Below, piece after piece: positions 41,487 through 50,918 of a stretch of DNA of 64,000 nucleotides. The position numbers and the translations under genes were made by a program. Position 1 is the first letter of the stretch, and every line of letters begins with the position of its first letter. Source of the stretch: Crossiella cryophila. GTDB lineage: Bacteria; Actinomycetota; Actinomycetes; Mycobacteriales; Pseudonocardiaceae. The stretch lies in the NCBI RefSeq assembly GCF_014204915.1, contig NZ_JACHMH010000001.1, positions 1,550,001-1,614,000 on the forward strand, read 5' to 3'. A model generated the notes under the pieces. The model saw only the letters and a list, made by a program, of their open reading frames with translations. It was not told the DNA's origin and did not search any database.

Positions 41487-42512
41487 GTGTCCTACCTGGC
41501 CGACTCCGCGCGTTATGACCAGATCAGCTACCGGCGCTCCGGGCGCAGTGGGCTCCAGCTGCCCGCGGTCTCGCTGGGACTGTGGCAGAACTTCGGCGGT
41601 GACCGCCCGTACGAGACCGGGCGGGCCATCGTGCGCCGGGCCTTCGACCTCGGGGTGACCCACTTCGACCTGGCCAACAACTACGGCCCGCCCTACGGCG
41701 CGGCCGAGGAGAACTTCGGGCGGATGCTCGCCGACGACCTGCACCCCTACCGGGACGAGCTGGTCATCTCCACCAAGGCCGGGTACGACATGTGGCCGGG
41801 GCCCTACGGCAACTGGGGCTCCCGCAAGTACCTGCTCGCCTCGCTGGACCAGTCGCTGGAGCGGATGGGCCTGGACTACGTCGACATCTTCTACTCCCAC
41901 CGGGTCGACCCGGAGACCCCGCTGGAAGAGACCATGGGCGCGCTGGCGGCCGCGGTGAACAGCGGGCGGGCGCTCTACGCGGGCATCTCCTCCTACTCCG
42001 CCGAGCGCACCCGCGCCGCCGCCGCGCTGCTGCGCGAGATGGGGGTGCCGTTGCTGATCCACCAGCCCTCCTACTCGATGCTCAACCGGTGGATCGAGCC
42101 GGAACTGCTCGACGTGCTGGAAGAGGTCGGCGCGGGCTGCATCGCGTTCTCGCCGCTGGGGCAGGGCCTGCTGACCGACCGCTACCTCGGCGGCGTGCCC
42201 GAGGGGTCCCGGGCCAGCCGGGCCGGGTCGCTGTCCACCGATCTGCTCACCGAGGAGAACCTCGGGCGGGTGCGCGCGCTCAACGAGATCGCGCAGCGGC
42301 GCGGGCAGTCGCTGGCCCAGCTGGCGATCTCCTGGACGTTGCGGGACAGCCGGGTCACCTCGGCGCTGATCGGGGCCAGTTCGGTCGCCCAGCTGGAGGC
42401 GAACCTGGCCGCCACCGGGCACCTGGACTTCAGCGCGGACGAGCTGGTGGAGATCGACAAGTACGCGGTGGACTCCGGGATCAACCTGTGGGCCGGGTCC
42501 TCGGACAGCTGA
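41487..42512 (+). CDS. Aldo/keto reductase, YghZ (L-glyceraldehyde 3-phosphate reductase) type
   Basis: 341 residues from GTG 41487 (VSYLADSARYDQISYRRSG); the frame extends upstream but without homologous content. AKR core: GVTHFDLANNYGPPYGAAEENFGRML with the catalytic Asp and Tyr, ISTKAGYDMWPGPYG with Lys, DIFYSHRVDPETPLEETM with His, and NADPH-binding SALIGASSVAQLEANL. The insert YDMWPGPYGNWGSRKYLLASLDQSLERMGLDYVD is diagnostic for the YghZ/Kv-beta-like branch. It reduces small aldehydes such as methylglyoxal or L-glyceraldehyde 3-phosphate. Confidence 0.9.
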   Translation: MSYLADSARYDQISYRRSGRSGLQLPAVSLGLWQNFGGDRPYETGRAIVRRAFDLGVTHFDLANNYGPPYGAAEENFGRMLADDLHPYRDELVISTKAGYDMWPGPYGNWGSRKYLLASLDQSLERMGLDYVDIFYSHRVDPETPLEETMGALAAAVNSGRALYAGISSYSAERTRAAAALLREMGVPLLIHQPSYSMLNRWIEPELLDVLEEVGAGCIAFSPLGQGLLTDRYLGGVPEGSRASRAGSLSTDLLTEENLGRVRALNEIAQRRGQSLAQLAISWTLRDSRVTSALIGASSVAQLEANLAATGHLDFSADELVEIDKYAVDSGINLWAGSSDS

Positions 42513-42520
42513 GCATTGAG

Positions 42521-42568
42521 CACGCCGGGGACATGATCGCCGACCTTCGGCGGTCATTCTCCGGCGTG
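42521..42568 (+). terminator. Long nested hairpin after the aldo/keto reductase
   Basis: Outer arms CACGCCGG/CCGGCGTG (42521-42528, 42561-42568) enclose a second stem, ATGATCGCCGA / TCGGCGGTCAT, with a three-base loop. Strong fold right after the reductase stop; no T run. Confidence 0.6.
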
Positions 42569-42652
42569 ATCTCGCTCTGACGGCGGATTCTCCCGGCCGC
42601 CCGGCCCACTAGGTTCGGCCAAAAGCCGATCTGGGGTCGGGGGGAAAACGAC

Positions 42653-45106
42653 ATGGTGGTCACGCTTCCCGGAGTACAGGAATGGTCGGCGGGTGGCGAC
42701 GCCTTCACCTTCCGGCCCGGCAGCCGGATCGTGGTGGACGCGGCGCACGCCGATCGGCTGCTGGCCGACGCGCGCACGCTCGCCGCCGATCTGACCGCGG
42801 CGCTGCTGGTGCCCGAGATCGGCGTGCACCAGGGGCCGCCGCAGAACGCGGTGCCCGGCGATCTGCTGCTCACCCTGGGCGGCAACGATCCCCGGCTCGG
42901 CGCGGAGGGCTACGAACTCGCCGTCGGCGCGGTGCTGCGGATCAGCGCGCCGCAACCGGCCGGGGTGTACTGGGGCGGGCGCACCGCCGTGCAGCTCTTA
43001 CGCGGCTCCACCAACCTGCCCGGTGGGCGGGTGCGGGACTGGCCGCGCTACCCGATGCGCGCGATGCTGATCAACAACGCCACCAAGCATTTCGGGTTGT
43101 CCTGGTGGGAGAACCAGATCCGCGATCTGTCCTACCAGAAGTTCAACGAGCTGCTGATCTACGTCGACGGGGTCGGCAGCACCCGCGACGAGCTGATCAA
43201 GATCAATGAGCTGGGCCAGCGGTACCACGTCACGATCGTGCCGCAGCTCAACATGCCGGGGCACATGGACCAGGTGCTGCCCGCCCGCCCGGAGTTCCAG
43301 CTGCGCGAGCAGAACGGCAACCGGCGGCCCAACGCACTGGACCTCAGCAACGACGCGGCCCGTGCCTGGGCGCTCGGGCTGATCGAGGACCACATCGGAC
43401 TCTTCGACGGTCCCTGGTGGCACCTGGGCGCGGACGAGTACCCGCACTGGGGCCCGATCGACGACTACCCGCAGCTGGCCGAGTACGGCCGCCGCAGGCA
43501 CGGCCCGCAGGCCAACGGCTGGGACACCTTCACCGGGTTCATCATGGACGCCCATGAGGTGATTCGCCGGCACGGCAAGAAGATGCGGGTCTGGAACGAC
43601 ATGCAGCGCACCTTCCCCAAGGTGGTCAAGCTGGACCCGGAGATCGTGGTGGAGCACTGGAACTCCACCCACGGCGGCTCGGTCACGGTCAGCCAGTTCG
43701 TCGCCCGAGGGCACGGCCTGGTCAACTGCCACGACGACTTCCTCTACCACGTCGGCGGCCGCAATCCCGATGGCACGCAACGGCCCAAGTCCGATGCCAG
43801 GCGGATCTACGAAACCCTGCGGGTCGGCGATTTCCAGGGCGCCGAGGACCTGCCGGACGACCACCCCAAGCTGCTCGGCATCCGGCTCTCCCAGTTCAAC
43901 GACCCGCCCATCGAGCTGCACGAGAGCAACGAGGCCACCGCGGCCGGGTTGTTCGAGACCTACCGTGCGGTTGGCCAGCTCGCCTGGGGCTCGCCGCGGC
44001 CGCAGGCGCGCTGGACCGACCTGCGCGGCGCCGTCTACGGCCTGGGCCGCGCGCCCGGCTACCGGCACGTGCCCACCCTGCCCACCGGGCCGGGACCGGG
44101 CGTGGCCAGGGACGGCTACGAGAAGATGACCTTCTTCGCCACCAGGGTGGACGGGAAGATCGAGCACGGCTGGCAGTACACCCCCGGCAACGGGCCGTGG
44201 CGGCGGGACACCGTCGGCGGGGTCAAGGGCGGCGGCGTGGTCGGCAACCCGGTCACCGTCCGGGACATCAACGGGCGGCTGCGCTACCTGGCCCGCACCC
44301 GCAACGGCACCCTGGAACACGGCTGCCAGTACAGCCCCGGCACCGGACCGTGGGAGTACGACGAACTCGGCAGCGGGCTCACCGGCTCGCCCGGCATGGT
44401 GCTGGACGCGGCCGGGCGGCTCTGCTTCCTGGCCAGGCGCAGCAACGGCGGCCTGCTCTTCGGCCGGGAACGGGTGGCCGGTTCCGGCGGGCCGTTCGAG
44501 CTGACCGAGGTGGGCAACGCCTCGGCGGCCGGGGATGCCGCGCTCGCACTGGACGTGCAGGGACGGCTGGTCTTCTTCGCCAGGCGCAGCAACGGGAAAC
44601 TGCTGCACGGCTGGCGGACCGCGGCCCTGGTCGGCGGGTCATGGGACTTCGCCGAGATGGGCACCGACGTGGCGGGCGATCCCGGCATCGCCTTGGACAC
44701 CAGCGGAAAACTCTGCTTCCTGGCCCGTCGTGCCGACGGTCAGCTGCTGCACGGCTGGCAGCGCACCCCCGGCAACGGACCGTGGGAGTTCACCCAGCTC
44801 GGCTCGGCGGTCGCCGGTGATCCGGCGGTGCTGCTGGACGTGGCCGGGCGGCTCACCTACTTCGTGCGCCGGGACAACGGCAGGCTGCTGCACGGCTGGC
44901 AGACCCGGCCCGGCCTCGGCCCGTGGGACCAGGCCGAGCTGAGCGGGGACCTCACCGGCGATCCGGGCGTGCACCTGGACCACGTCGGCCGGTCGGTGTT
45001 CTTCGTGCGGGCCGACAACGGGCGCATCCGGCACGGCTGGCAGGGGTCACCCGGTCAGGGGCCTTGGGGTTACACCGAACTGGGCAACGACATTCTCGAT
45101 CTATAA
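42653..45106 (+). CDS. GH20-type hexosaminidase-like protein with seven-repeat propeller tail
   Basis: 817 residues. An N-terminal ~125-residue alpha/beta domain (VVDAAHADRLLADARTLAADL, GVYWGGRTAVQLL) as in GH20 enzymes precedes the TIM barrel (about 130-470): YPMRAMLINNATKHFGLSWWENQI, LNMPGHMDQVL, and the catalytic Asp261-Glu262 in WWHLGADEYPHW (canonical H-x-G-G-D-E, here with Ala in place of the second Gly). From about 490 to the end seven ~47-residue repeats follow (LxFxARRxNGxLLHGWQ..PGxGPWExxELG), most likely a seven-bladed lectin-type beta-propeller. No signal peptide or lipobox is visible although such a binding module suggests an extracellular glycan target. ATG 42653 follows GGGGGAAAA. 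Confidence 0.8.
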   Translation: MVVTLPGVQEWSAGGDAFTFRPGSRIVVDAAHADRLLADARTLAADLTAALLVPEIGVHQGPPQNAVPGDLLLTLGGNDPRLGAEGYELAVGAVLRISAPQPAGVYWGGRTAVQLLRGSTNLPGGRVRDWPRYPMRAMLINNATKHFGLSWWENQIRDLSYQKFNELLIYVDGVGSTRDELIKINELGQRYHVTIVPQLNMPGHMDQVLPARPEFQLREQNGNRRPNALDLSNDAARAWALGLIEDHIGLFDGPWWHLGADEYPHWGPIDDYPQLAEYGRRRHGPQANGWDTFTGFIMDAHEVIRRHGKKMRVWNDMQRTFPKVVKLDPEIVVEHWNSTHGGSVTVSQFVARGHGLVNCHDDFLYHVGGRNPDGTQRPKSDARRIYETLRVGDFQGAEDLPDDHPKLLGIRLSQFNDPPIELHESNEATAAGLFETYRAVGQLAWGSPRPQARWTDLRGAVYGLGRAPGYRHVPTLPTGPGPGVARDGYEKMTFFATRVDGKIEHGWQYTPGNGPWRRDTVGGVKGGGVVGNPVTVRDINGRLRYLARTRNGTLEHGCQYSPGTGPWEYDELGSGLTGSPGMVLDAAGRLCFLARRSNGGLLFGRERVAGSGGPFELTEVGNASAAGDAALALDVQGRLVFFARRSNGKLLHGWRTAALVGGSWDFAEMGTDVAGDPGIALDTSGKLCFLARRADGQLLHGWQRTPGNGPWEFTQLGSAVAGDPAVLLDVAGRLTYFVRRDNGRLLHGWQTRPGLGPWDQAELSGDLTGDPGVHLDHVGRSVFFVRADNGRIRHGWQGSPGQGPWGYTELGNDILDL

Positions 45107-45161
45107 CGATCAGATTTCCGAGGCAACTTTTTCCCGAGTTGTGGTTTCCCATTCATCAGTG

Positions 45162-45173
45162 GTGGTTAACCAC
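45162..45173. promoter_or_regulatory. Perfect 12-bp palindrome before the AftA-like gene
   Basis: GTGGTTAACCAC, 44 bases before the GTG start; a second GTGGTTT stands at 45141. Operator-like and likely to overlap the promoter of the glycosyltransferase gene. Confidence 0.4.
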
Positions 45174-45217
45174 AAAGGTCCTGTAGCCTGGCCTGGACTT
45201 TCTTTTGGGGGAAAGCT

Positions 45218-46855
45218 GTGTCCAGCCATACGGTCGAGCGGCCGCTCGACAACCAGACCGTCACGCTCGAAAGCACTCCGGTGACGCCCGGTAATCGCTC
45301 CACTTCCAGGTGGATAGCGCCACTACTGGAGATTGTCGTCGCCTTTGTCGCGCTGGCGATTTTCCTGGCCTGGAGCGGCACCATCGACGTCGATCCGCTG
45401 GACCGGCTCGGCCAGGTCAGCGGCCTGGCCGGACTCCAGTTCCGGTTCGTGCTGCTCGGCCTGGTGCTCATCGCCGTGGTGCTGCTGGCCGCGCGGATCC
45501 GCCAGGGCGCCGGGGTGGCGCTGGCCGGCAGGCTGGCCACCGCCGCCATCTCCGGCCTGGCCGGTGGCCTGGTCGCGGGCGGCGTGCTGGTCGCGCTGCG
45601 CGGCACCTCCTGGGCACTGCACGCCAACCACGGCGACTCCGGCGTGCTGATCCGCTGGGCCGAGGGCCTGCTCCGCGGCGAGTCGATGCCGAGCAACTAC
45701 CCGCCGCTGTCGGTCTACGCCCTCGCGGGCTGGACCTGGCTGACCGGCGAACCGGCCGGGTTCGCGTTGCAGGACGTGCAGATCATCGGCGTCGCGCTGT
45801 TCGCGCCGCTGGCCTACCTGGCCTGGCGGCTGGTGCTGCGGCCCGGCTGGGCACTGGGCATCGGCGTGGTCTCCACGCTGCCGCTGATCGACCCGCACAA
45901 GCCCTACGCCAACCTGGCGCTGGTCGTGTTCATCCCGGTGCTGGTCCGCTTCCTGCAGACGGTCCGCCGGGCCGACCAGGCCAGCTACCGCAAGCTGCTG
46001 CTGGGCGGTGCGGCCTTCGGCGTCGGGTTCGGGCTGCTGTTCCTGCTCTACTCCGGCTGGTACGTCTGGTCCGCGCCGGGCGCGGTGCTCGCACTGCTGC
46101 TGGTCTTCCCGTGGAAGGCGGCCCCGCGCAAGGGGGTTGCCCTGGTCGCGGTCACCACCGCGGTGTTCGCGCTGGTCAGCATCAGGCACCTGTACGGCCT
46201 GCTGCGCGGCGCCGGCAGCACCAAGGACCAGTACTTCTACTTCGACGTCTTCACCGACCCGGCCTACTTCTCCATGTGGCGCACCGACCTGCCGGGCCCG
46301 GTCGGGGTCTGGCCGCCGCTTGGCGAACTCGGCGGCGTCGGCCTGTTCACCATCGTGCTGGTCATCGGCCTCGCGGTGGCGCTGGGCCTCGGGCTGCGCC
46401 GGACCGTGGTGATCGCGGTGGTGGCCTGCCTGGCAGGCACCTGGTTGCTGCGCTTCTACTTCGCCAGCCGGATGTACGCCGAGAACGCCGTGCAGCTCTA
46501 CCCGCGCACGGTGGCCGAGATCCTCTACTGCCTGCTGGTGCTCACCGGCTACGCGGTGTTCCTGGCGGTGGAACGCTTCGGCGTGCCCCGGCCGCGGTTC
46601 GCACTGTCCGGCAAGGTCGGCCTGCCCGCCCGGATCGGCCTGCTGGCCGCGATGCTGCTGCTGCTCGGCTCGGCCGGGTCGGCCATCGCGGACCGGCACA
46701 TGCCGCGCAACGACGATTCGGTCGGCTTCCTGGCCTGGGTGGCCCAGGTCAACCGGATGCCGGACGGCCGCTGCTCGCCGTACGTGCCTGCCGATGCCTG
46801 CGTGACCCAGTACGACAAGCTGCGTGAGGTCAAGGTCCCGCCGCGGAAGAGGTGA
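45218..46855 (+). CDS. Multi-pass GT-C glycosyltransferase, arabinofuranosyltransferase AftA-like
   Basis: 545 residues with about eleven hydrophobic helices after a short cytoplasmic N-terminus. The first large external loop, LHANHGDSGVLIRWAEGLLRGESMPSNYPPLSVYALAGW, carries an acidic residue followed by NYPPL, the pattern of the AftA branch of GT-C enzymes, which use decaprenyl-phosphoryl-arabinose to put the first arabinose on galactan. YFYFDVFTDPAYFSMWRTDLPG and SRMYAENAVQLYPRTVAEILY are further loop motifs. It ends soon after the last helix, lacking a large C-terminal domain. GTG 45218 follows GGGGGAAAG. It is alone, not within a cell-wall cluster; assignment beyond GT-C is tentative. Confidence 0.65.
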   Translation: MSSHTVERPLDNQTVTLESTPVTPGNRSTSRWIAPLLEIVVAFVALAIFLAWSGTIDVDPLDRLGQVSGLAGLQFRFVLLGLVLIAVVLLAARIRQGAGVALAGRLATAAISGLAGGLVAGGVLVALRGTSWALHANHGDSGVLIRWAEGLLRGESMPSNYPPLSVYALAGWTWLTGEPAGFALQDVQIIGVALFAPLAYLAWRLVLRPGWALGIGVVSTLPLIDPHKPYANLALVVFIPVLVRFLQTVRRADQASYRKLLLGGAAFGVGFGLLFLLYSGWYVWSAPGAVLALLLVFPWKAAPRKGVALVAVTTAVFALVSIRHLYGLLRGAGSTKDQYFYFDVFTDPAYFSMWRTDLPGPVGVWPPLGELGGVGLFTIVLVIGLAVALGLGLRRTVVIAVVACLAGTWLLRFYFASRMYAENAVQLYPRTVAEILYCLLVLTGYAVFLAVERFGVPRPRFALSGKVGLPARIGLLAAMLLLLGSAGSAIADRHMPRNDDSVGFLAWVAQVNRMPDGRCSPYVPADACVTQYDKLREVKVPPRKR

Positions 46856-46856
46856 C

Positions 46857-47948
46857 TCACTCCGGCAGCAGGTAGTGCTCCTCGTCGAAGGGCAGCCCGG
46901 CACAGGATGCGGCCAGATCGCGGCCGGTCTGCTCGATCACGTCGGACAGCTCCAGCATGCCCAGCCACTCCCGTGGCAGCACCGCGGTGCCGTGCAGCGC
47001 GCCCAGGATGTTGCCGGTGATCGCCGCGGTGGAATCGCTGTCGCCGGAGTGGTTGGCGGCCAGCCGCAGCGCGTCAGGGAACTGCTCGGCCCTGCGGTGG
47101 GTCAGCGCGGCGTAGACCGCGATGGCCAGCGCCTCCGGACCCACCCAGCCCGCGCCCAGGCTCTCCACCGAGTTCGCCGACGGACCACCCGCGGGCACCG
47201 GCCTGCCGAAGGCACGGGCCTCGCGCACCCGGCGGGCGGCCGAGGAGTCGGCGGCGGCCAGCGCGGCCGCCGCGGCCAGCGCCAGTCCGGTCTCCTGGTC
47301 ATCGCGCAGCGCCCGGCCGGTGGCCTGGTCCACCGCGTCCCCCAATGGGCGTTGACGCACCGCCACCAGATGCACGATCAGGGCCAGTGCGCCCGCCGGG
47401 GCCCAGCCCGAGGGGTGACCGTGGGTGAGCGCGGCGAACTCGCAGCCCAGCTGGTAGGCGGTCTGCGGGGTGGGGGCGAACCCGGCGGGCGCGGCGCGGG
47501 CCACTCCGCCGCAGCCGCGGGAGTCGCTGGTGGTGTTGGGCAGGGTGGCCGACTGCAGCACCCGCAGGCAGGTCACCCCCGGCGCCCGGCTGGCGTACAT
47601 CCGCTTGTCCGCGAGCAGGCCGCGGGCCAGCGGGGCCGGGCCGTCCAGCTGCTGGGTGGTCAGCCAGCGCCGGTAGCTCTGCCACACCGTCTCGGTCGGC
47701 CCCCACACACCGCGGTGCTTGCCCCGCACCCAGGCGTGCAGGTAGCCCTCGGCGGTGAACAGGGTCAACTGGGTGTCGTCGGTGATCAGCGCAGGTCGCG
47801 GCGGGTCGGTGATGCCCGAGGGACCGAACTCGCGGCGGATCTCCGGCCGGGCCAGGAACTCCACCGGGGCGCCGAGGGCGTCGCCGACCGCGCCGCCGAG
47901 CAGGCAGCCGGCCCCCCGGTCCAGGAGCGCCGTCGGATCTGCGGGCAC
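46857..47948 (-). CDS. ADP-ribosylglycohydrolase family protein
   Basis: 363 residues from GTG 47946-47948 (GGAGG four bases before). All-helical DraG/ARH fold: LLGGAVGDALGAPVEFL near the N-terminus, the metal-binding ITDDTQLTLFTAEG, and the second metal site RLAANHSGDSDSTAAITGNILGALHG. These enzymes remove ADP-ribose from Arg, Ser or other acceptors on proteins or nucleic acids. No ADP-ribosyltransferase is adjacent. It is divergent from the tandem SARP regulators, which may be relevant to its control. Confidence 0.9.
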   Translation of the reverse strand: MPADPTALLDRGAGCLLGGAVGDALGAPVEFLARPEIRREFGPSGITDPPRPALITDDTQLTLFTAEGYLHAWVRGKHRGVWGPTETVWQSYRRWLTTQQLDGPAPLARGLLADKRMYASRAPGVTCLRVLQSATLPNTTSDSRGCGGVARAAPAGFAPTPQTAYQLGCEFAALTHGHPSGWAPAGALALIVHLVAVRQRPLGDAVDQATGRALRDDQETGLALAAAAALAAADSSAARRVREARAFGRPVPAGGPSANSVESLGAGWVGPEALAIAVYAALTHRRAEQFPDALRLAANHSGDSDSTAAITGNILGALHGTAVLPREWLGMLELSDVIEQTGRDLAASCAGLPFDEEHYLLPE

Positions 47949-48030
47949 TTCGCCTCCGGCGTCCTCGGGTGGATGACTCTGGTGAATGTCTCTGTGGAAA
48001 CCCTAACGAGCGATCCCCCGTCCGGGTCGT

Positions 48031-48057
48031 CCGTACTACTACGGAATGCGGTACCGC
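48031..48057. promoter_or_regulatory. Palindromes in the divergent promoter of the SARP operon
   Basis: CCGTA-CTAC-TACGG (48031-48044) and GCGGTACCGC (48048-48057) lie between the glycohydrolase and the first SARP gene, 33-59 bases before the latter. Possible autoregulatory sites. Confidence 0.35.
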
Positions 48058-48089
48058 TACTTACCCAGGGGATGGCGAAAGGTCGTAAC

Positions 48090-50918
48090 GTGCCCACCGT
48101 GCGGCGCGAAGACAAGGTGGCGGAGACCTGCTTGCCAGGGTCGACGATCAACCGCGTCGGGTTCCGCCTGCTCGGGCCGGTGGAACTCGTGGTGGACGGG
48201 GAATCGGTGCCGGTGGGCGGTGCGGGCGTGCGCTGCCTGCTCGCGGCGCTGGTGACAGAGCCGGGACAGGTGGTCAGCGCGGAACGAATCACCGAGGTGC
48301 TGTGGGCCGGACGGCCCCCGGCGACCGCGCGCACCATCGTGCAGGGCTACGTCTCCCGGTTGCGCAAACTCTTCACCGAGCTGGCGCTGCCTGTGTCCTT
48401 GGACACTAGGGCGCCCGGCTACCTGCTCCGGATGGATCCCGATCTGATCGACGCGCACCGGGCGCGCCGGCTGGCCGCGGCCGCCCGCGACCTGCCACCA
48501 GGCCCGCGTGCCGAGCTGCTCGGCCAGGTGCTCGACCTCTGGCGGGGCGAGCCGCTGAGCGGACTGGGCTCGCCGGTGCTGGAAGGGGAGGTGCGGCCGG
48601 AGCTGACCGAGCTGCGGCTGACCGTCACCGAGGAGTACTTCGCCGCCCAGCTCGCCCTCGGCAGGCACGAGGAGCTGCTGCCGCGGATCCAGCGACTGCA
48701 CGCCGACGAGCCGCTGCGGGAACGGCTGGCCGAGTACGCGGTGCTCGCGCTCTACCGCTGCGGCCGCCGCACCGAGGCGCTGCGCACCTACGAGGACTAC
48801 CGGGAACGCCTCTCCGCCAAGCTCGGCCTCGACCCGCGGCCGGAGCTGCGCGACCTGATCGACCGGGTGCGCACCGACGATCCAGCGCTGTGCGCCGCCC
48901 AGCCGGAGTGCGAGGCCAGCGCACCGCCCGCGCCCACCGAACTGCCCGCCCCCGCCGCCGGGTTCACCGGCCGCACCGCGGAGCAGTCCTGGCTGGACGG
49001 GCTGCTGAGCCGGGCCGAACAGGCAGGCGAGTCCGCGGTCGGGGTGCTGGCCGGGGCGGGCGGCATCGGCAAGAGCGCGCTCGCGCTGACCTGGGCCCGC
49101 CGTTCCGCAGCGCATTTCGCCGACGGAGTGCTCTTCGGCGCGCTGCGTGGCTTCGACCCCGAGCACCCGCCTGCCGACCCGGCCGAGCTGCTCCGGCAGT
49201 TCCTGCTGGAGCTGGGGCTGGCCGCGGAGGCGGTGCCGGTGCCCTTCGACGAACGGCTGGCGCTGTACCGCTCGATGCTGGCCGGCCGCCGGGTGCTGGT
49301 GCTGCTGGACGACGCCCGCGACTCCGAGCAGGTCCGCCCGCTGCTGCCGCCCGGCGGCGGCTCGCTGGCCCTGATCACCAGCAGGCGGCGGCTGGACGGC
49401 CTGGTGGTCAGCCACGGCGCGGGCATCCACACCCTGGGCACGCTGCCCCGCGCGGTCGGCGTCGCACTGCTGGCCAGCGAGGCCCGTACGGCCGACCCCG
49501 CGGTGCTGGACGAGCTGGCCGCGCTGTGCGGGGACCTGCCGCTGGCGCTGCGGGTGGTGGCCGCCCGGCTGGCCGCGGCGGGCAACCCCGGCAAGCTGGC
49601 CGCCGAACTGCGTGATGAGCAGCACCGGCTGGCCGGACTGGAGGAGGACGGCTCCTCGGTGCGCGGCGCCTTCGACATCTCCTACCGGGACCTCGCGCCC
49701 GAACCCGCCGCGGTGTTCCGGCTGCTCGGCCTGCACCCCGGCCCCAGCCTCACCCCCGACCTGGTCGCCGCGCTGGCCGGCACCACCCCGGCCGCGGCCC
49801 GGCGGGCGCTGCGCGGGCTCACCGCCGCGCACCTGCTGGCCGAACCACGCCGGGACCGCTTCGCCCTGCACGACCTGATCCGGCTGCACGCCCGCGAACT
49901 GGCCCGCACCGAACTGGGTGAAACCGCGAGGCGGGCGGCCCAGCGCAGGCTCATTCACTACTACTGGCGCTGGTGCGCGCACGCCGCGGTGAAGTTCAGT
50001 CCATCTACCCACGGTTTTGGCCTGCCACCGGGCGGCGAGGCCGATCCCGTGCCGGACTGGAGCGCGGAGGAAGCCCTGCGCTGGTTCGAGACCGAGCGCG
50101 CCAACGCCGTCGCGGTCATCCGGCTGGCCAGGGAGGAAGGCTTCCCCAGGGAGACCTGGCTGCTGGCCCGACCCGTTTCCATCTACCTGGCGGTGCGCAA
50201 CCGCGTGGAGGACTGGATCAGCGTGAACGAGCTGGGCCTTGCCGCGGCCACCGCGGCGGGCGAGGGCGCCGGAGTGGCGATGATGCTCAACGGCCTCGGC
50301 GCGGCCACCCACCGGCTCGGCCGCCGGGAGGAGTCGCTGCGCTACTACCGGGACTCGCTGGCCGCGGCCACCCAGGCCGGGGACCGGCACGCCGCCGCCA
50401 GGGCAGCCACCAACGTGGCAGGCGCGCTGGCCTGGCTGCGCCGCGCGCCCGAGGCCGAGATCGCCGCCGCCGAGGCGATCCGGCACAACCAGGAGATCGG
50501 CGACCGGCACGCCGAGTCCGCGATCAACAACACCCTGGGCGTGCTGGCCCTGGACTCCGGCAGGCCGGAACGCGCCGAGACCTATTTCCAGCGCGCGGTG
50601 GCCATCGACGAGGAGATCGGTGACGACAACTTCCTGGCCACCGCGCTGAACAATCTCGCGCGGGCCCTGCTGGCCCGCGGTGAGGTGGAGGGCGCGGCCG
50701 CGGCCAACCGGCGCGCGCTCGCCCTGGCCATCAGCCACGGCATGAACCGGACCGAGGCCTTCGCCCGGCGTGGCCTCGGCGATGTCGCCAGTGCCACCGG
50801 GGACGGCCCGGCCGCGGCCGCGCAGTGGCGGCGGGCACTGGAGATCCTGGACGCCTTCGACCGCGGTGAGGCCGAGACCGTGCGCGCCAGGCTGGCCGTG
50901 CTGGAGGGCCGCCCGTGA
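48090..50918 (+). CDS. AfsR/SARP-type regulator with NB-ARC and TPR domains (first of pair)
   Basis: 942 residues from GTG 48090 (AAAGG seven bases before; ATG 48072 is an alternative). Residues 22-112: OmpR-like winged helix (VGFRLLGPVELVVDG, ITEVLWAGRPPATARTIVQGYVSRLRKLF). Residues 113-262: bacterial transcription activation domain (BTAD; DAHRARRLAAAAR, LYRCGRRTEALRTYEDYRERLSAKLGLDP). Residues 290-600: STAND/NB-ARC ATPase with Walker A GAGGIGKS (322-329), Walker B VLVLLDDARDSEQVRPLLP and LALITSRRRLDGL. The last ~250 residues are TPR-like repeats (INNTLGVLALDSGRPERAETYFQRAVAIDE). Such AfsR-like proteins activate secondary metabolism or differentiation after signal-driven oligomerisation. Overlaps the next gene by four bases. 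Confidence 0.9.
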   Translation: MPTVRREDKVAETCLPGSTINRVGFRLLGPVELVVDGESVPVGGAGVRCLLAALVTEPGQVVSAERITEVLWAGRPPATARTIVQGYVSRLRKLFTELALPVSLDTRAPGYLLRMDPDLIDAHRARRLAAAARDLPPGPRAELLGQVLDLWRGEPLSGLGSPVLEGEVRPELTELRLTVTEEYFAAQLALGRHEELLPRIQRLHADEPLRERLAEYAVLALYRCGRRTEALRTYEDYRERLSAKLGLDPRPELRDLIDRVRTDDPALCAAQPECEASAPPAPTELPAPAAGFTGRTAEQSWLDGLLSRAEQAGESAVGVLAGAGGIGKSALALTWARRSAAHFADGVLFGALRGFDPEHPPADPAELLRQFLLELGLAAEAVPVPFDERLALYRSMLAGRRVLVLLDDARDSEQVRPLLPPGGGSLALITSRRRLDGLVVSHGAGIHTLGTLPRAVGVALLASEARTADPAVLDELAALCGDLPLALRVVAARLAAAGNPGKLAAELRDEQHRLAGLEEDGSSVRGAFDISYRDLAPEPAAVFRLLGLHPGPSLTPDLVAALAGTTPAAARRALRGLTAAHLLAEPRRDRFALHDLIRLHARELARTELGETARRAAQRRLIHYYWRWCAHAAVKFSPSTHGFGLPPGGEADPVPDWSAEEALRWFETERANAVAVIRLAREEGFPRETWLLARPVSIYLAVRNRVEDWISVNELGLAAATAAGEGAGVAMMLNGLGAATHRLGRREESLRYYRDSLAAATQAGDRHAAARAATNVAGALAWLRRAPEAEIAAAEAIRHNQEIGDRHAESAINNTLGVLALDSGRPERAETYFQRAVAIDEEIGDDNFLATALNNLARALLARGEVEGAAAANRRALALAISHGMNRTEAFARRGLGDVASATGDGPAAAAQWRRALEILDAFDRGEAETVRARLAVLEGRP

